Source: Actinernus sp. WN-2022
Taxonomy: Eukaryota; Cnidaria; Anthozoa; Actiniaria; Actinernidae
Reading direction: 5' to 3'
Length of the DNA: 64,000 bases
Assembly (NCBI GenBank): GCA_030867875.1
Contig: JAOWCC010000019.1
Location: forward strand, 83,666,861 to 83,730,860
The position numbers and the translations under genes were made by a program. Of this stretch, positions 1 through 9,840 are shown piece after piece (position 1 is the first letter of the stretch; each line of letters starts with the position of its first letter). The notes under the pieces are model-generated. The model was given only the letters and a program-made list of their open reading frames with translations. It was not told the DNA's origin and made no database searches.

Positions 1-1
1 G

Positions 2-828
2 CATATCCTTTACAATTATAGTAAATCCCCAGAGATCTATCGCTATCTTGTCGAGGGTGTTAGGGTTCAATATTTCTTCGCACCGTTTCAAGACACTTTT
101 CAGGGTCACGAATATGACAGCGCCATACCCCCACAGAACAAGTTTCCTAATACCCGTATATGTCACGACCTCCAAGATTTCATCTCTAAAACTATACTAG
201 ACAGAGTTACCAATGGTTCTCTTTTCGTATGGTGAAGTTCAACCACCCCATCTAGTCATGCCTATTACGGTTGAACCCGATAAGCCACGCATGTGTCTTG
301 ATGAAAGTTTTTGGAATGCTGGTTTCGGACACGCCATTCAAACTTGACTTTATCACAGATATCCCACGCTCCGTTTTCTCTGATTACTTCCAAACAACAT
401 TTGATGATAAGAGTAGTTATGATCACGTACCACTACACCCCTCAAGCTGTACGTATTTCGGCCTCGAGTGGAAAGTCTGGTACTTTGCTTATCGCACGCT
501 ACCTTTTGGATGGAAATCCAGTGCATATATTTACAATACCATTGGCCTAGCCGCTACAAGCTTTATCAGATCTTTAGGCGTGCCCTGTTCTCAATACATT
601 GATGACAGACACATTGGTCAGCTGACACTCCCACCGCCCGTTCCTCCAAGACTATGCCAGTTCTCGGGGTTCCAGTTAGCTGAGATGGGTGCCTTTATTG
701 CCTACTCAACCCTCCTTTCATTAGGATACTTCATTGGCCTGAAAAAGTGTGTGGTGGTTCCCCGTCAACAAGTCAAGTTTCTGGGCTACATCTGCGACTC
801 TCACAAACAGGCATTTACCTTACCTTGA
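2..828 (+). pseudogene. DIRS-type retroelement, reverse transcriptase part (partial at window edge)
   Basis: This is the reverse transcriptase part of a DIRS-like retrotransposon. It copies element RNA into DNA and belongs upstream of the RNase H and recombinase parts that follow. From base 2 an open stretch ends at a TGA near 230. The same protein resumes in other frames (VEPDKPRMCLDE near 265-300, then KLDFITDIPR near 340-370). Later come LPFGWKSSAYIYN and the catalytic-site motif YIDDRHIGQ (about 505-620), then KFLGYICDS near 775. The order and the palm-domain motifs fit DIRS/gypsy-type RTs. At least two frame changes make it non-functional. The start lies outside the window. A Ty3/gypsy RT is the alternative, but the downstream tyrosine recombinase argues for DIRS. 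Confidence 0.75.
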
Positions 829-1545
829 GATAAGCTTGACAAATTCATCTCTCCGCGAAAACATCCTGGCTCACAAAACCGTGTCCTTAAAAAATTACAG
901 AAGTTTTCTAGTAAAACGACTTCCTTTGCCCTCCGAGTGCCAGCCGCAAAACGTTAGTCAAATGCCGCATATCAAGCCATTGCTAAAGCATCCAGAACAG
1001 CTAGAACCCAGATTCCCCTCTCCAGTGACCTCCGACAGGAACTCCTCCAGTGGAAAATTATCGATACATGGAGCGGAAAGACGAGAAACACATTCAGCTA
1101 TCGTCGTTATCTGACGCCTCTAATTCCGGCTGGGGCGGCATCATCAACCGTCCTGGCCAAGTCCCCTGTAAGACACGTGGGTGATTGGGACAGTCAAACA
1201 CGTTCCCTGCCTATCGCTGCCAAAGAGGCCCAAGCCCTACTTAACACGCTACAAGCTGCCTCTGGTGTTATCTTTAATGCGAGAGTCGATGGCTTCGTGG
1301 AGAAAATGGTACTCGTATCCAGCTGGAAAAGACAGGTTTCTAGATCTGCTACAATCTCTAACATCTTAAAGTCGCTATTTCTCTTCATAATGGACAATTG
1401 ACAAGTGTTGCTCTCCCTTCACTTCATCCCAACGGGGGAGAACCCAGCGGACGTCCCTTCCTGAGTGTTGTCCGATTTTGACTGTATGTTGAACCCGACT
1501 GCGTAGAAACGCGTACAGCAAGCATTTGGTCCGCTGGATTCGCTG
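829..1545 (+). pseudogene. DIRS-type retroelement, RNase H-like part
   Basis: This continues the DIRS polyprotein between RT and recombinase. The readable pieces lie in shifting frames. They include FISLRENILAHKT (about 843-880), a stretch with ELLQWKIIDTWSGKTR (about 1035-1090), RSLPIAAKEAQALLNTL (about 1203-1253), RVDGFV (about 1280-1300), a KSLFLFIMDN segment (1370-1400), and a conserved-looking FIPTGENPADVPS block (about 1425-1465). The pattern LPI..KEAQAL, then N.RVD, then NPADVPS is what I know from the RNase H region of DIRS elements. A fragment reading VQQAFGP-like near 1515-1535 links to the recombinase. Frameshifts and stops occur throughout, so the element is dead. Confidence 0.6.
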
Positions 1546-2003
1546 GTGGCAAACCTCCAGTTGTATGTCAAAGTCTGTAACTTAATGTCGATCGATCTTC
1601 GAGATGGCTACCTCTTCAGGGCTACTGACAAGAAAGGCTACATCAGCGATAAACCGTTCGTGGGATCCACTGTTGAAAGTCGTTTGTCTCGGCACCTGAA
1701 CGTACTTGGTATTAACACTGGAGCAATGGAGAAACAATGCACAGTTTTAGGAGCGGATGCGAGATTATCCTTTCTCTCTTGGGAGAAAACATCGAAGACG
1801 TAGCCAGACACGTCGGTTGGAAAAGCACAGACACCGCCCAATACTATTCACAAACTGCTAAACTTATGAACATTGCACGACCTGCAACCGCGTTAGCTAA
1901 TAGCACATATTCTGTCTTTGGCGCGAAAGCAACCGCGTCCTCTCTGGGGGACCTATTCCGTACAAAAAATGAAATTCAGAATTTCACTCCTGCATTCCCG
2001 TAG
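1546..2003 (+). pseudogene. DIRS-type tyrosine recombinase (frameshifted)
   Basis: This is a tyrosine recombinase, the enzyme that DIRS elements use for integration instead of a DDE integrase. The N-terminal core is open from 1546. It reads into the second frame at about 1737, where HSFRSG gives the H-x-x-R catalytic box. It is followed by HVGWKS, and YYSQTAKL supplies the nucleophilic tyrosine. The domain ends at a TAG at 2001. A frame change at about 1737 is needed to link the two halves, so the gene is broken. The active-site residues themselves are still visible. Crypton and Ngaro elements share this fold, but the RT immediately upstream favours DIRS. Confidence 0.75.
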
Positions 2004-2058
2004 GGCTATGTTAAGTACAATTTACCTTTACTACATACCACGCTAGTTTTATTATTAA

Positions 2059-2198
2059 GAGGGTGACAACTTGTAAGTTATTTTCTGTTACATCATTGCT
2101 ACTACTAAACTGTCTTTGGAAGATACACAATTTGGCAAGGATCGAGCAAGCCGGGTGCCACCGAACAACCCGGTTCGTTTGTTGCAGTTGTCACCCTC
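2059..2198. repeat. Inverted 13-bp pair in DIRS 3' noncoding region
   Basis: GAGGGTGACAACT at 2059-2071 is answered by its exact reverse complement at 2186-2198. DIRS elements carry inverted terminal repeats and an internal complementary region near this end, so this pair may be the 3' terminal structure. The assignment to the element is an inference from position only. Confidence 0.45.
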
Positions 2199-2568
2199 CG
2201 TGAAAGGCTTTTTTTGAGTTTTGGAGAGGAAGGGCTATAAGGGTACTGTCACTATTGTATATTTGACTAGTCATTAGTAGCTTCTCAAGTCGAGGGCTAA
2301 GAAAAACTTCATCCTCCCATAACTTAGCTTAGCTCAAGGCACTGAGTGACTCGATTACCAATGAAAAAGGTGTACTATTGGTGAAATAGCCACGAAGCGC
2401 CTTCCGCTCTAGATTAGAACACCTGGTTATCACCCACATTCAAACATGGTTTGACACCGCTGCTCCCCTGGGAGCCCCTGTAGTATTTAAGAACCTAGAG
2501 CACGTTTCCAGCGTCTTTCGCAAAGTTAAGCTTCCCAGCAGCTAGGTTTTGAAATTTTCGCTCCCCCC
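2199..2568. other. Intergenic, no gene seen
   Basis: I see no convincing ORF, RNA gene or repeat structure here. It is the interval between the DIRS relic and the LTR fragment of the next element. Confidence 0.5.
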
Positions 2569-2635
2569 GTAGCATACATAGACAACTAGCGCGCGGTGCA
2601 ATAAGGGTACAACACAGGAAGTCTAATACACGACA
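2569..2635 (-). repeat. 3' LTR remnant of Ty3/gypsy element 1
   Basis: A 66-bp block matches 4808-4873 with one difference that I can see. On the minus strand it begins TGTCGTGTATTAGAC directly after a purine-rich tract (AGGGGAGGAA), as a 3' LTR follows a polypurine tract. Homology ends at about 2569, so the LTR is truncated. The partner copy is the 5' LTR end. Confidence 0.65.
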
Positions 2636-2701
2636 TTCCTCCCCTACTAAATGTCAATGTTCTAAACGACAACAATATGCTAAACTAAAGAAAACAACTG
2701 T

Positions 2702-3751
2702 TCATAAGTCCATGACTGGTGTACTACCTGTTGGTTCCTCGTGAACTGCCTTCTGTGTCCTCACTGGTGTCTCACTGGCCGAGGTTGGCTGACTTGAATC
2801 ATTGCTGACCTGGGTAACACTAGACGAGACTGGGGGCACCGTGTACAGAGGCACTGGGATGGCTGGTGCTGCTGCGCCAAGGATCACTGGAGGAACTTCT
2901 TGATTTGCATTGTGGTTGTCCATGTACCGCTTACGAAGTTGGTCTTGATGTTTCCTCACAAAACCACCTTTTGTAAGTTCAACAATGAAAGATACAGGAC
3001 CAGTCTGTGAAACAATTAATCCTGGTAGCCATCTCTCGCCATTACCAAAGTTGATAGCATAGACAAGATCTCCAACTGCAAGGATACGTTGAACAGCCTT
3101 TTTGTCATGCTGTTCTTTCTGCTTTAGTTGCCTTTCTTCTACTCTAGATTGTAAGTTTGACCGCAGGTTGTCCAAAGGAGTTTTTAGTTGGCGTCCCATC
3201 AAAAGCTTTGAAGGCGTCTCTTCTGTTGTTGTATGTTGAGTTACACGATACTTAAACAAAACACATGTAAGTCTGGCATTAAGAGTACCTTTCTTGTTGC
3301 GATTAAGGCCTGACTTGACGATTCCCACTACCTTCTCTGCGAGTCCATTAGAGGCAGGATGATAGGGAGCGACCTTGATGTGTCTTATGCCATTTTGAGT
3401 CATGAACTGTTCAAATTCGACACTTGTGAAATTTGATCCATTGTCAGAAACTACTGTGTCTGGTAGACCGTGAGTGGCAAACGATTGCATCAACTTTTCG
3501 ATTGTTGCAGCTGATGTTGACACTTCGGTGACGTGTGCGTCAATCCACTTAGAGTGAGCGTCAATGACCACAAGTATCATCTTGTTGCCTTGTAGTGGAC
3601 CTGCGTAATTGATGTGTATGCGGCTCCATGATGCACAACTGATTGGTCTCTCCATTCCATCAATCATATGGGAGATGGCTGCCCCTAAACCATAGGTACT
3701 GGCATCGCACGACAAAATGATGTCCTTTGAGCTGTCAAAATGCACCAACAA
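2702..3751 (-). pseudogene. Ty3/gypsy integrase fused by deletion to RNase H start
   Basis: This is an open 349-codon minus-strand segment of a Ty3/gypsy pol. The first ~40 residues are the start of the RNase H domain (LSCDASTYGLGAA). They pass straight into the integrase core at about residue 42 (WSRIHINYAGP). The rest of RNase H and the zinc-binding N-terminus of integrase are therefore missing. The core DDE triad is readable: VVIDAHSKW, VVSDNGSNF and HPASNGLAEKVVG. After it comes a C-terminal module containing WLPGLIVSQTGPVSF, like the GPY/F module, and a proline/serine-rich tail. The frame stayed open across the deletion. The upstream RT has a stop, so the element is non-autonomous or dead. 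Confidence 0.85.
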
Positions 3752-4104
3752 GTTGGATGACCGTAGGAGTTGCTTTGATCTTGCGAAGGCTTGCTGTTGT
3801 GGTTTCTCCCACTCAAACCTGGCATTCTTTTGAAGAAGTTGATGTAGTGGGGCGAGCTCAGAAGATAGATTAGGCAGGAACCTACCCTAATAATTCAAAA
3901 GTCCAAGATAACTTTTGAGCTCAGTGACATTTGTTGGGGCAGGAGCCTCAGAGATTGCACGGAGTTTGTCTTCAACTGGGTGCAGTCCATTGGAGTCGAT
4001 CCTGAATCCGAGATAAGTGACCTCTGGGGCCATGAACACACACTTCTCTCTTTTTAGACGCACACCCGCATCTGACAGCTTCTTCTCAAACTCATGAATA
4101 ATTC
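3752..4104 (-). pseudogene. Ty3/gypsy element 1, C-terminal part of reverse transcriptase
   Basis: The minus-strand translation continues the frame of the integrase ORF upstream. It gives FMAPEVTYLGFRIDSNGLHP, then ELKSYLGLLNY followed by an in-frame TAG (3887-3889), then GRFLPNLSSELAPLHQLL. This is the typical end of a gypsy RT running into the connection and RNase H. Only the last ~115 codons survive. The catalytic palm motifs are absent, because the segment stops at about 4104 where an unrelated repeat begins. The stop replaces what is normally a tyrosine in the NYYGRF-like motif. Confidence 0.8.
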
Positions 4105-4598
4105 ATGAGATAGTCAACCAATGGAGGAACTGCAATTTGGTCACATGCATGGGTCTTGATACCGGGTGAAACCCTTCTTCGAAGCTTCGTCAGGTGGATG
4201 CATCTTGACATCCAATGAAACACCAGTTCCAAACGCACTAGTGTTTGATCATATTTCCAACCCTAGCGATCAATGTTTCTTAATCATCATATTCATGAAC
4301 CACTAACTAATTACATACTGATAAGCTACAAGTAAGGAGCGAAGAAGTAAAGAAATAAAGAATGACATAGAAAGAAAACGTCTGCCTCCACTGGAGTTCG
4401 AACCACGACCCTTCCGACTGCTTGTACTAACTCTTGTCCACTACTCTACTAGTACGCTAGTTGAAATCACTGCCATCAAAAAAATAAAATAAGCCATCTA
4501 TTGAATAATTAGATACAACAGTCAAACGGTAAACAATACTTGCTAATGAAGTTTGAAAAGAAACGTATGTAAATTGTCGGTTTTGAATTCGCATTTCT
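4105..4598 (-). repeat. SINE-bearing interspersed repeat inserted in gypsy 1
   Basis: This block has a second, partly rearranged copy at 31645-34705. Shared parts are 4105-4305 (inverted in the other copy), the SINE segment 4309-4500 (same orientation) and 4508-4597 (matching 34622-34705). It separates the gypsy RT end from the gag start and has no coding potential. It also serves as an empty-site reference for the insertion at 32129-32708. Confidence 0.7.
4384..4453 (-). repeat. tRNA-derived SINE head
   Basis: Read on the minus strand there is a box A-like TAGAGTAGTGGACAAGAGT (4430-4448) and a perfect box B-like GGTTCGAACTCC (4393-4404), spaced as in a tRNA gene. The acceptor stem does not pair well. 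The same unit with flanks recurs at 32044-32110, so this is a tRNA-derived SINE and not a working tRNA. Confidence 0.65.
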
Positions 4599-4874
4599 GG
4601 TTTGTATTCGTCGACTCTGCCGTAAACTGCCATCGCGGAATTTTAGTGTTGTGGATCGATAAAACGGTATAAACTTGCAGGTTACTCCGGAGAACTCCTT
4701 TCTCTTTTCTTTTATCCGTTTTCCTAAACAAGGAAGTGTTATCCTCGTCGCCAAATGATGGCGGCCATGTTTTATTCCGAGGAGAAGTCCTCGTACCATT
4801 GGTGAACGTAGCATACATAGACAACTAGCGCGCGGTGCAATAAGGGTACAACACAGGAAGTCCAATACACGACA
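4599..4874 (-). repeat. 5' LTR fragment, leader and gag start of gypsy 1
   Basis: On the minus strand the LTR-like sequence starts with TG at about 4874. It shares 66 bp with the 3' LTR remnant and contains AATAAA near 4780. The leader includes TTTGGCGACGAGGAT. An ATG near 4636 begins a short gag-like reading (MAVYGRVDEYKPEM), after which the sequence enters the inserted repeat. Assigning it as the gag start is an inference from resemblance to gypsy gag N-termini. Confidence 0.5.
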
Positions 4875-5193
4875 AAAACCCATATCCCGCCATCAAGCCT
4901 TGACCAAACCTTCGGTTACCTGTTCTTCTCACAAAGTCACGCTACGTCACAAGCCCTACATTAAAACTAATGCCTAAAACAACATTACAACTTCACGATT
5001 CATGAGTCCATATACCCTCTTAAAATATCTCAACACCTTATTTAATAACCTTGATCATTGCCCAGAGTGGTACCGAAATAAAAGCCTGATGATCGAGAAC
5101 TCGAACATCATGTCAAAAGTAATTAACGTAATTATGCCGTTCAAATACCCTAGATACAAGACCTGCTTGGTCTCAAAATAGCCACAAAAGACT
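4875..5193. other. Intergenic, no gene seen
   Basis: This is AT-rich sequence downstream of the sulfotransferase-like region. A short minus-strand ORF near 5055-5306 continues the decayed duplicate described next and then becomes unrelated sequence. Confidence 0.5.
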
Positions 5194-5354
5194 TCAGCCC
5201 TTTCTATAACCTGGTTTTTCATCTGCTTTATTCCAAATAATATATTTAAACGCCGCGCTCGTAAAGGTTTCGCGTGGAAATGGACAATCAGGCACCTCCA
5301 CGTCAAGAAATGTACACAGCCAGCCTATCCAGAGCCTATCCTGGTTCCAAGGCC
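5194..5354 (-). pseudogene. Decayed duplicate of the sulfotransferase 3' end
   Basis: On the minus strand LCTFLDVEVPDCPFPRE parallels LCKFLYVEVPDCPFPRE of the gene at 5529-6275. The nucleotide match extends through the following KQM.K..IERAEVFCG region, but there the copy has shifted frame, so it ends early at a TGA. Directly upstream is a pyrimidine-rich TTTTTTCTTCGTAG resembling a 3' splice acceptor, with the block starting at 5354. It is either a broken terminal exon of a tandem paralogue or a dead alternative last exon. I favour a dead copy because of the frameshift. Confidence 0.65.
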
Positions 5355-5528
5355 CTACGAAGAAAAAAGAAGAAAACACGCGGACAGAGAGAGATGCTTA
5401 CACTTAGTGGTAATTCAACTGCTTGCGTTTATCGGTCCCGTTAATCAATAGAGGTTTGACATTTGTAGAGTCGGAAAACTGCTGTTTCGGTGGTACCTTT
5501 TTGGGGCAAAGATCATGCTTAAGGAGCA

Positions 5529-6275
5529 CTATTCGGTAACGTATATCGCTAAATACAAAACAAGGCCTAAAAATAGCAGGCCACAAAATACTTCAGCCCT
5601 TTCTATCAACTCCTTTTTCATCTGCTTTAGTCCACGTGATTGATAAAAACTCTTATTTTTAATACGAGCACTTCCAACATTTTCCCGTGGAAATGGACAA
5701 TCAGGTACCTCGACGTAAAGGAACTTACACAGTGGAGCCCAACCTTCCTTTACGTTCAAGACAAGAAGCTTGTCTTTTGGCACAGTACATGTAGCTGTAA
5801 CAAGTGCGTTGTGGGCATTATATCTCTTTATCATAATGTGTGTTGCAGATAATTTTGGAGTGCCAAAGCCGAAACTTTTTAAGCCAAAAATAGTAGTGAC
5901 ATGTTTCCTCCCAGTTGGTGTTAGCCAATACATTGCCTGTAACAACTTCAGGGATTCTCGTACGGATCGATACTTCATCCAGCTGTCGACCCAAACCTCA
6001 CCGCTGTCTCTGACACTTAAGATCACTTTGCTGTCAGGAAATGCTTCCAAAATTTCATCAAAGAAAAAGCAAGACGGTGCATCAGTTACTGCGTCGATGT
6101 CTTCATATAATGTCTTGAAATCTATGGGTTTATTGTTCTTGATAAACTCATACCAGACATCAAGATGATAAGACATGTGCTCGTCAAAGTCGTACACCTC
6201 GTAACCAAGCAGTCTCAGGGCTTTGGCAAGAGATGTAGTGCCGGTTTTTGAGAAGCCTGCACAAATGATCTTCAT
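5529..6275 (-). CDS. Sulfotransferase-like protein (Sulfotransfer_4 type, P-loop)
   Basis: This is a 248-residue protein of the PAPS-dependent sulfotransferase-like family common as single-exon genes in cnidarians; the substrate cannot be told. Residues 7-16 (GFSKTGTTSL) form the phosphosulfate-binding loop. ILSVRDSGEVWVDSW (residues 85-99) matches the 3'-phosphate-binding strand and helix. VKEGWAPLCKFL (175-186) with PDCPFPREN (191-199) is the family's C-terminal motif. Residues 231-245 are hydrophobic, so the protein may be membrane-anchored. The ATG is preceded by TTATTATTTCAG, a good splice acceptor, so a 5'UTR exon probably lies upstream. The start agrees with the usual beginning just before the P-loop. 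Length is normal for the family. A decayed copy of its 3' end lies just downstream. Confidence 0.85.
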   Translation of the reverse strand: MKIICAGFSKTGTTSLAKALRLLGYEVYDFDEHMSYHLDVWYEFIKNNKPIDFKTLYEDIDAVTDAPSCFFFDEILEAFPDSKVILSVRDSGEVWVDSWMKYRSVRESLKLLQAMYWLTPTGRKHVTTIFGLKSFGFGTPKLSATHIMIKRYNAHNALVTATCTVPKDKLLVLNVKEGWAPLCKFLYVEVPDCPFPRENVGSARIKNKSFYQSRGLKQMKKELIERAEVFCGLLFLGLVLYLAIYVTE

Positions 6276-7357
6276 TCTGAAATAATAATAAGATTATATT
6301 CATTAAAACTAGAGGCCTCTCGTTCTCGGCTTGTTGATTATTAATTTAACTTTTCTTGAAATATAGTTCGGGGTTCTACTAGTAGAGGAAAACAGTGAGA
6401 AATATTGCGTTACGTTTATTTAGTGCATGCTTAGCTCTAATTTGCACTAACACAAAGATTACGTAGTGGTGCTAGTGAGTAAGCGACGAGCTGTAAAGGT
6501 TAAACGCTCCCACATCCACTTTATAGTTGCGTGAGCAAATACAATGAAATGTACCCGTTGGGTGACAGTCGGATAGTTTTGTGACGTCATACAAGGAAAG
6601 TGGGTTTGGCGAATTTTCGTTTGATAGGCTCCTTGCAAGAAATTAGTGCTAGAACAACATGGATGCCAGAAAAGGAAAGAGCAAGCCAAAATTCACGCCG
6701 GGTCAGCTGTCTCGCATTTCCCGACATTAGACTGAAGCCAAAAATGGCGGCTCGACGGAGCAATATTTTTCAAGGACTGGGAACTAGTCTACCATGGTAT
6801 ATAAACGGCTCTCTATGTACTCTGGGATAGGCCACGAAATAAGAACACGAGATTGCTCTGAAAGCGAAGAAAACAAGCTTTGTTTTGGTACCAATCTTAA
6901 GGGGGAAAAGAAAAATGTAAATTTTAGAGAATAAATCGGGTTGTTGGCATAATGGCAGACTGTTGACTCTGTCGAAAAATGGCTAGATTAAGCTTCAATA
7001 GGATTTTCCGGATTCGCGAATACAGACCTGAAAGGCTGAAAGTATGAGTCCTGGACTCTTCAATCCTTCGGTAAGAATCGTATGTTTTTTGTTTGTGTGA
7101 AATCGTTTTTATTTTATAGAAAATCTTCGATTTTCCATACGTACTTAAGTCTTGTATTTTGATACTTGCCGGCAAATACGCGACTTTACGATGCCTCAGA
7201 GAAATTAGAACCGCTTCGCTGTTGGGAAGTTTATGGGGGCAAAGCGTGAAGCAGCAGTTCGCCTAGCTAGCCAAGGAAAAAACATGAGTCTGGACATAAA
7301 TAAAAAATCAACAACGAACTGTCCGCCGATTGAAGTTGAAGGTACGATCACAACAGT
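6276..7357. other. Upstream region with possible promoter; no firm gene
   Basis: A plus-strand TATATAAA lies at about 6798-6805. A weak candidate first exon follows at 7284-7341: ATG in a good context (AAAACATGA), 19 codons, then a possible donor GGTACGA. I could not find its next exon. The remainder shows nothing I can name. Confidence 0.2.
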
Positions 7358-8142
7358 AATGTACAAGCGATGTTATGTTGTTGATATTATATTTTAAGCC
7401 AGAACTAGATAGCTTAATTATTTGTGACTGTGCTCTTTCGCTATTTTATAACGATTGGAGCTTTTTCTTCGGATACGAGTAAGTCATATTTTAAACAACG
7501 TTCTTTTTAACAACTTATTTTATTCGAAACTGCTTTAGCTTTCTAAACTGAATGAATTGATTTAAGTCGCTGAATGAAATATGATCGGACAGGAAATTCT
7601 CTCTTTAAGATTTGCATTTTTTTTGTAATCGAGAAAGGAGAAATTAGATAGTAATCACGTCGGCTTAACCCTAAATTTGTAACATCATTTCTCTACCTTA
7701 TTAATTGTATAGCTTGGAAGTCTTCTATATTTTGGTGTATCTAAATAATTATATGTAAGGTTCGGCACATTCGCGTCTGTCGAGCCGTCAATACTGTTAC
7801 TTAATGTACAAGCGATGTAATGTTGTTGATATTATATTTTATGCCAGAACTAGTAGTAGATAGCTTATTTGTGACTGTGCTCTTTCGCTATTTTATAATG
7901 ATTGGAGCTTTTTCTTCGGATACGAGTAAGTCATATTTTAAACGTTCTTTTTAACAACTTATTTTATTCGAAACTGCTTTAGCTTTCTAAACCGAATGAA
8001 TTGATTTGAACCGCTGAACGAAATAGGATCGGACGGGAAATTCTCTCCCTTATGAATTGTATAGCACGGAAGTCTTCAATATTTTGGTGTATCTAAATAA
8101 TCATATGTAAGGTTCGGCACATTCGAGTCTGTCGAGCCGTCA
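7358..8142. repeat. Diverged tandem duplication, two copies
   Basis: Copy 1 (7358-7790) and copy 2 (7803-8142) start with AATGTACAAGCGATGT and end with GTCTGTCGAGCCGTCA. They are similar throughout, including TTCTTCGGATACGAGTAAGT. Copy 2 lacks about 90 bp present in copy 1 (roughly 7605-7705). No coding frame is conserved between them. GAGTAAGTC could be a donor in both, but no exon is supported. Confidence 0.85.
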
Positions 8143-8273
8143 CCGAACAAACTTCCTCTAGTACTTGACTCGTGGTGAAACTCGCCATCCTGTTTTATTG
8201 GATTACCGCTGTACAATGCTGTATTGACCGCAGTAGCTAAATGATCACTTTCTTGAGACAGCTGACCCGGCGT

Positions 8274-8481
8274 GATTAGTAAAACGCCCAAGTTTTAGGT
8301 TCATATCTTTAAAACTGAAGGAATGGCAAAAAAATTAAAAACTCTAAATTTAACAAAGTTTGTGAGCCGGATTCAGCAGGAATCAGCCTCATAAACACTC
8401 TGTTAAATTATAGAGTTTAAAAAAAATTGCCATTCCTTCAGTTTTAAAGATATGAACCTAAGACTTTGGCTTTTTACTAAT
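8274..8481. repeat. Long hairpin / foldback element
   Basis: The arms are about 8274-8363 and 8387-8481. AGGTTCATATCTTTAAAACT on the left is reverse-complemented on the right (AGTTTTAAAGATATGAACCT), and pairing extends outwards through ATTAGTAAAA/TTTTACTAAT. The structure is a nearly continuous ~90-bp stem. It fits a MITE or foldback insertion. No target-site duplication is clear. Confidence 0.8.
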
Positions 8482-8898
8482 TTTAGCTTGCTCATTCATT
8501 TCTAGCATCCATGTTGTTCTAGCGCCAACTTTTTTTTATTGACAAGCTAAAAAAGGTCACGTGACCAGGTCCTGAAATGGCCTATTCAATATAATTGTAT
8601 GGTGTTGAGATTATTTGAATAATGTTTAAGTAAAAGTATATGAACAAGATAGTCGTCTTTATTGAGGAGTGTTTATAACGCTTGATGAAACTCCTTACTA
8701 CCAAATAGTTATTACACATTACGGGGAAGAAAGTCAATTTGGAGACGGGATAACTCGTCCCTTTGTAAATGATAGAATCGGCCGTTGAAATTCCAACCGG
8801 ATACAAATTAATCTCAAACCACTAGGAACCGAATTCGGAGACTGGGAAGTCTGTGCTCCAATACAAAAATGTTCCTTTCTCGAATACCCTGTGAGTAT
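8482..8898. other. Intergenic, no gene seen
   Basis: No ORF or structure worth naming was seen. Confidence 0.5.
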
Positions 8899-9011
8899 GG
8901 AAATTCGGATTTCTATGGTATTTACATACTATTTGAAATGATGTAAATTGGAATTTCCAAGATATTTACATATACATGTAGTATGAAAATACCATGGAAA
9001 TCCGAATTTCC
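8899..9011. repeat. Short inverted repeat
   Basis: The 32-bp arms at 8899-8930 and 8980-9011 pair with few mismatches. The left arm begins GGAAATTCGGATTTC. The loop is about 49 bp and is itself AT-rich. Confidence 0.75.
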
Positions 9012-9283
9012 TTGGTTTTGTCATGGTTTTGACAATGGTTTTTCGATACTATCTAAATTGGATTTCTGCATAATTATAGAGTATTAAGTGACCAGGAATT
9101 AAGTAACGCAGTGTAATCCTCTTTTTTAGTTCAACAATATTTAATCTTTACATTTGCTCGAAGAGCTAGAAAACTCATCGTTGGAGCTCACGTAGAAATG
9201 TGCATGTAATCACGGATATATTTAGATGAACTTTGTGATATGACAAACACCATATACATATGGAATTTGCGCAATATAAATTT

Positions 9284-9307
9284 ATTTTATTATTATTATT
9301 ATTATAT
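9284..9307. repeat. (ATT)n microsatellite
   Basis: Trinucleotide run of TTA/ATT, about eight units. Confidence 0.8.
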
Positions 9308-9840
9308 GACAATACTAATAAACTAGAGATCAACGAATGTTACTAGAGTAAGAATGTGTGGGTTTGACTCACAACCGGAGAAACTCGTGAATTGAACAAC
9401 AGACAAACTCGACCGTGTATTTATTCAAGCCCCCTACATTGCCACATGCACTACATATCTTCCTTCTTGATACAATGTTGCCAGTTGGACATTTACAGGT
9501 ATGGCAGGTCATAACAGCCAATCAGTAGAAGCGTAATTATACATGTGGTGATAATGAACTAACAATCGCATTCAACGTAAAGGTCCTTACGATAAATATT
9601 GTTCTAATGCTCAATCAATGTTCTAATGTTTCACCGATTGGCAGCATAGTCCTCCAATCTCTGTGGCTTTTTCGGTCCACAGTATCGGATCTTGGATTAG
9701 CCCCTCTGCTGTTGCTTTGTCTTCACTCTGCATAGTCGGGGTTATGTTCATAGTTGGCGATGATTGGAGTTCTGTCGCTTTCGCCTTCTCAAGGTCCGAC
9801 CACTACCTTCGGCCGGTCCACCTCAATGGTGTATTTCTTA
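9308..9840. other. Intergenic, no gene seen
   Basis: No supported gene. The interval probably includes noncoding sequence of the adjoining gypsy relic. Confidence 0.4.

Noticed and set aside
5640..6168. Plus-strand ORFs over the sulfotransferase-like gene
   Set aside because: Antisense shadows of a clear minus-strand protein with P-loop motifs.
6798..6805. TATATAAA as promoter of a defined gene
   Set aside because: No downstream coding exon could be established, so it is mentioned only as a possibility.
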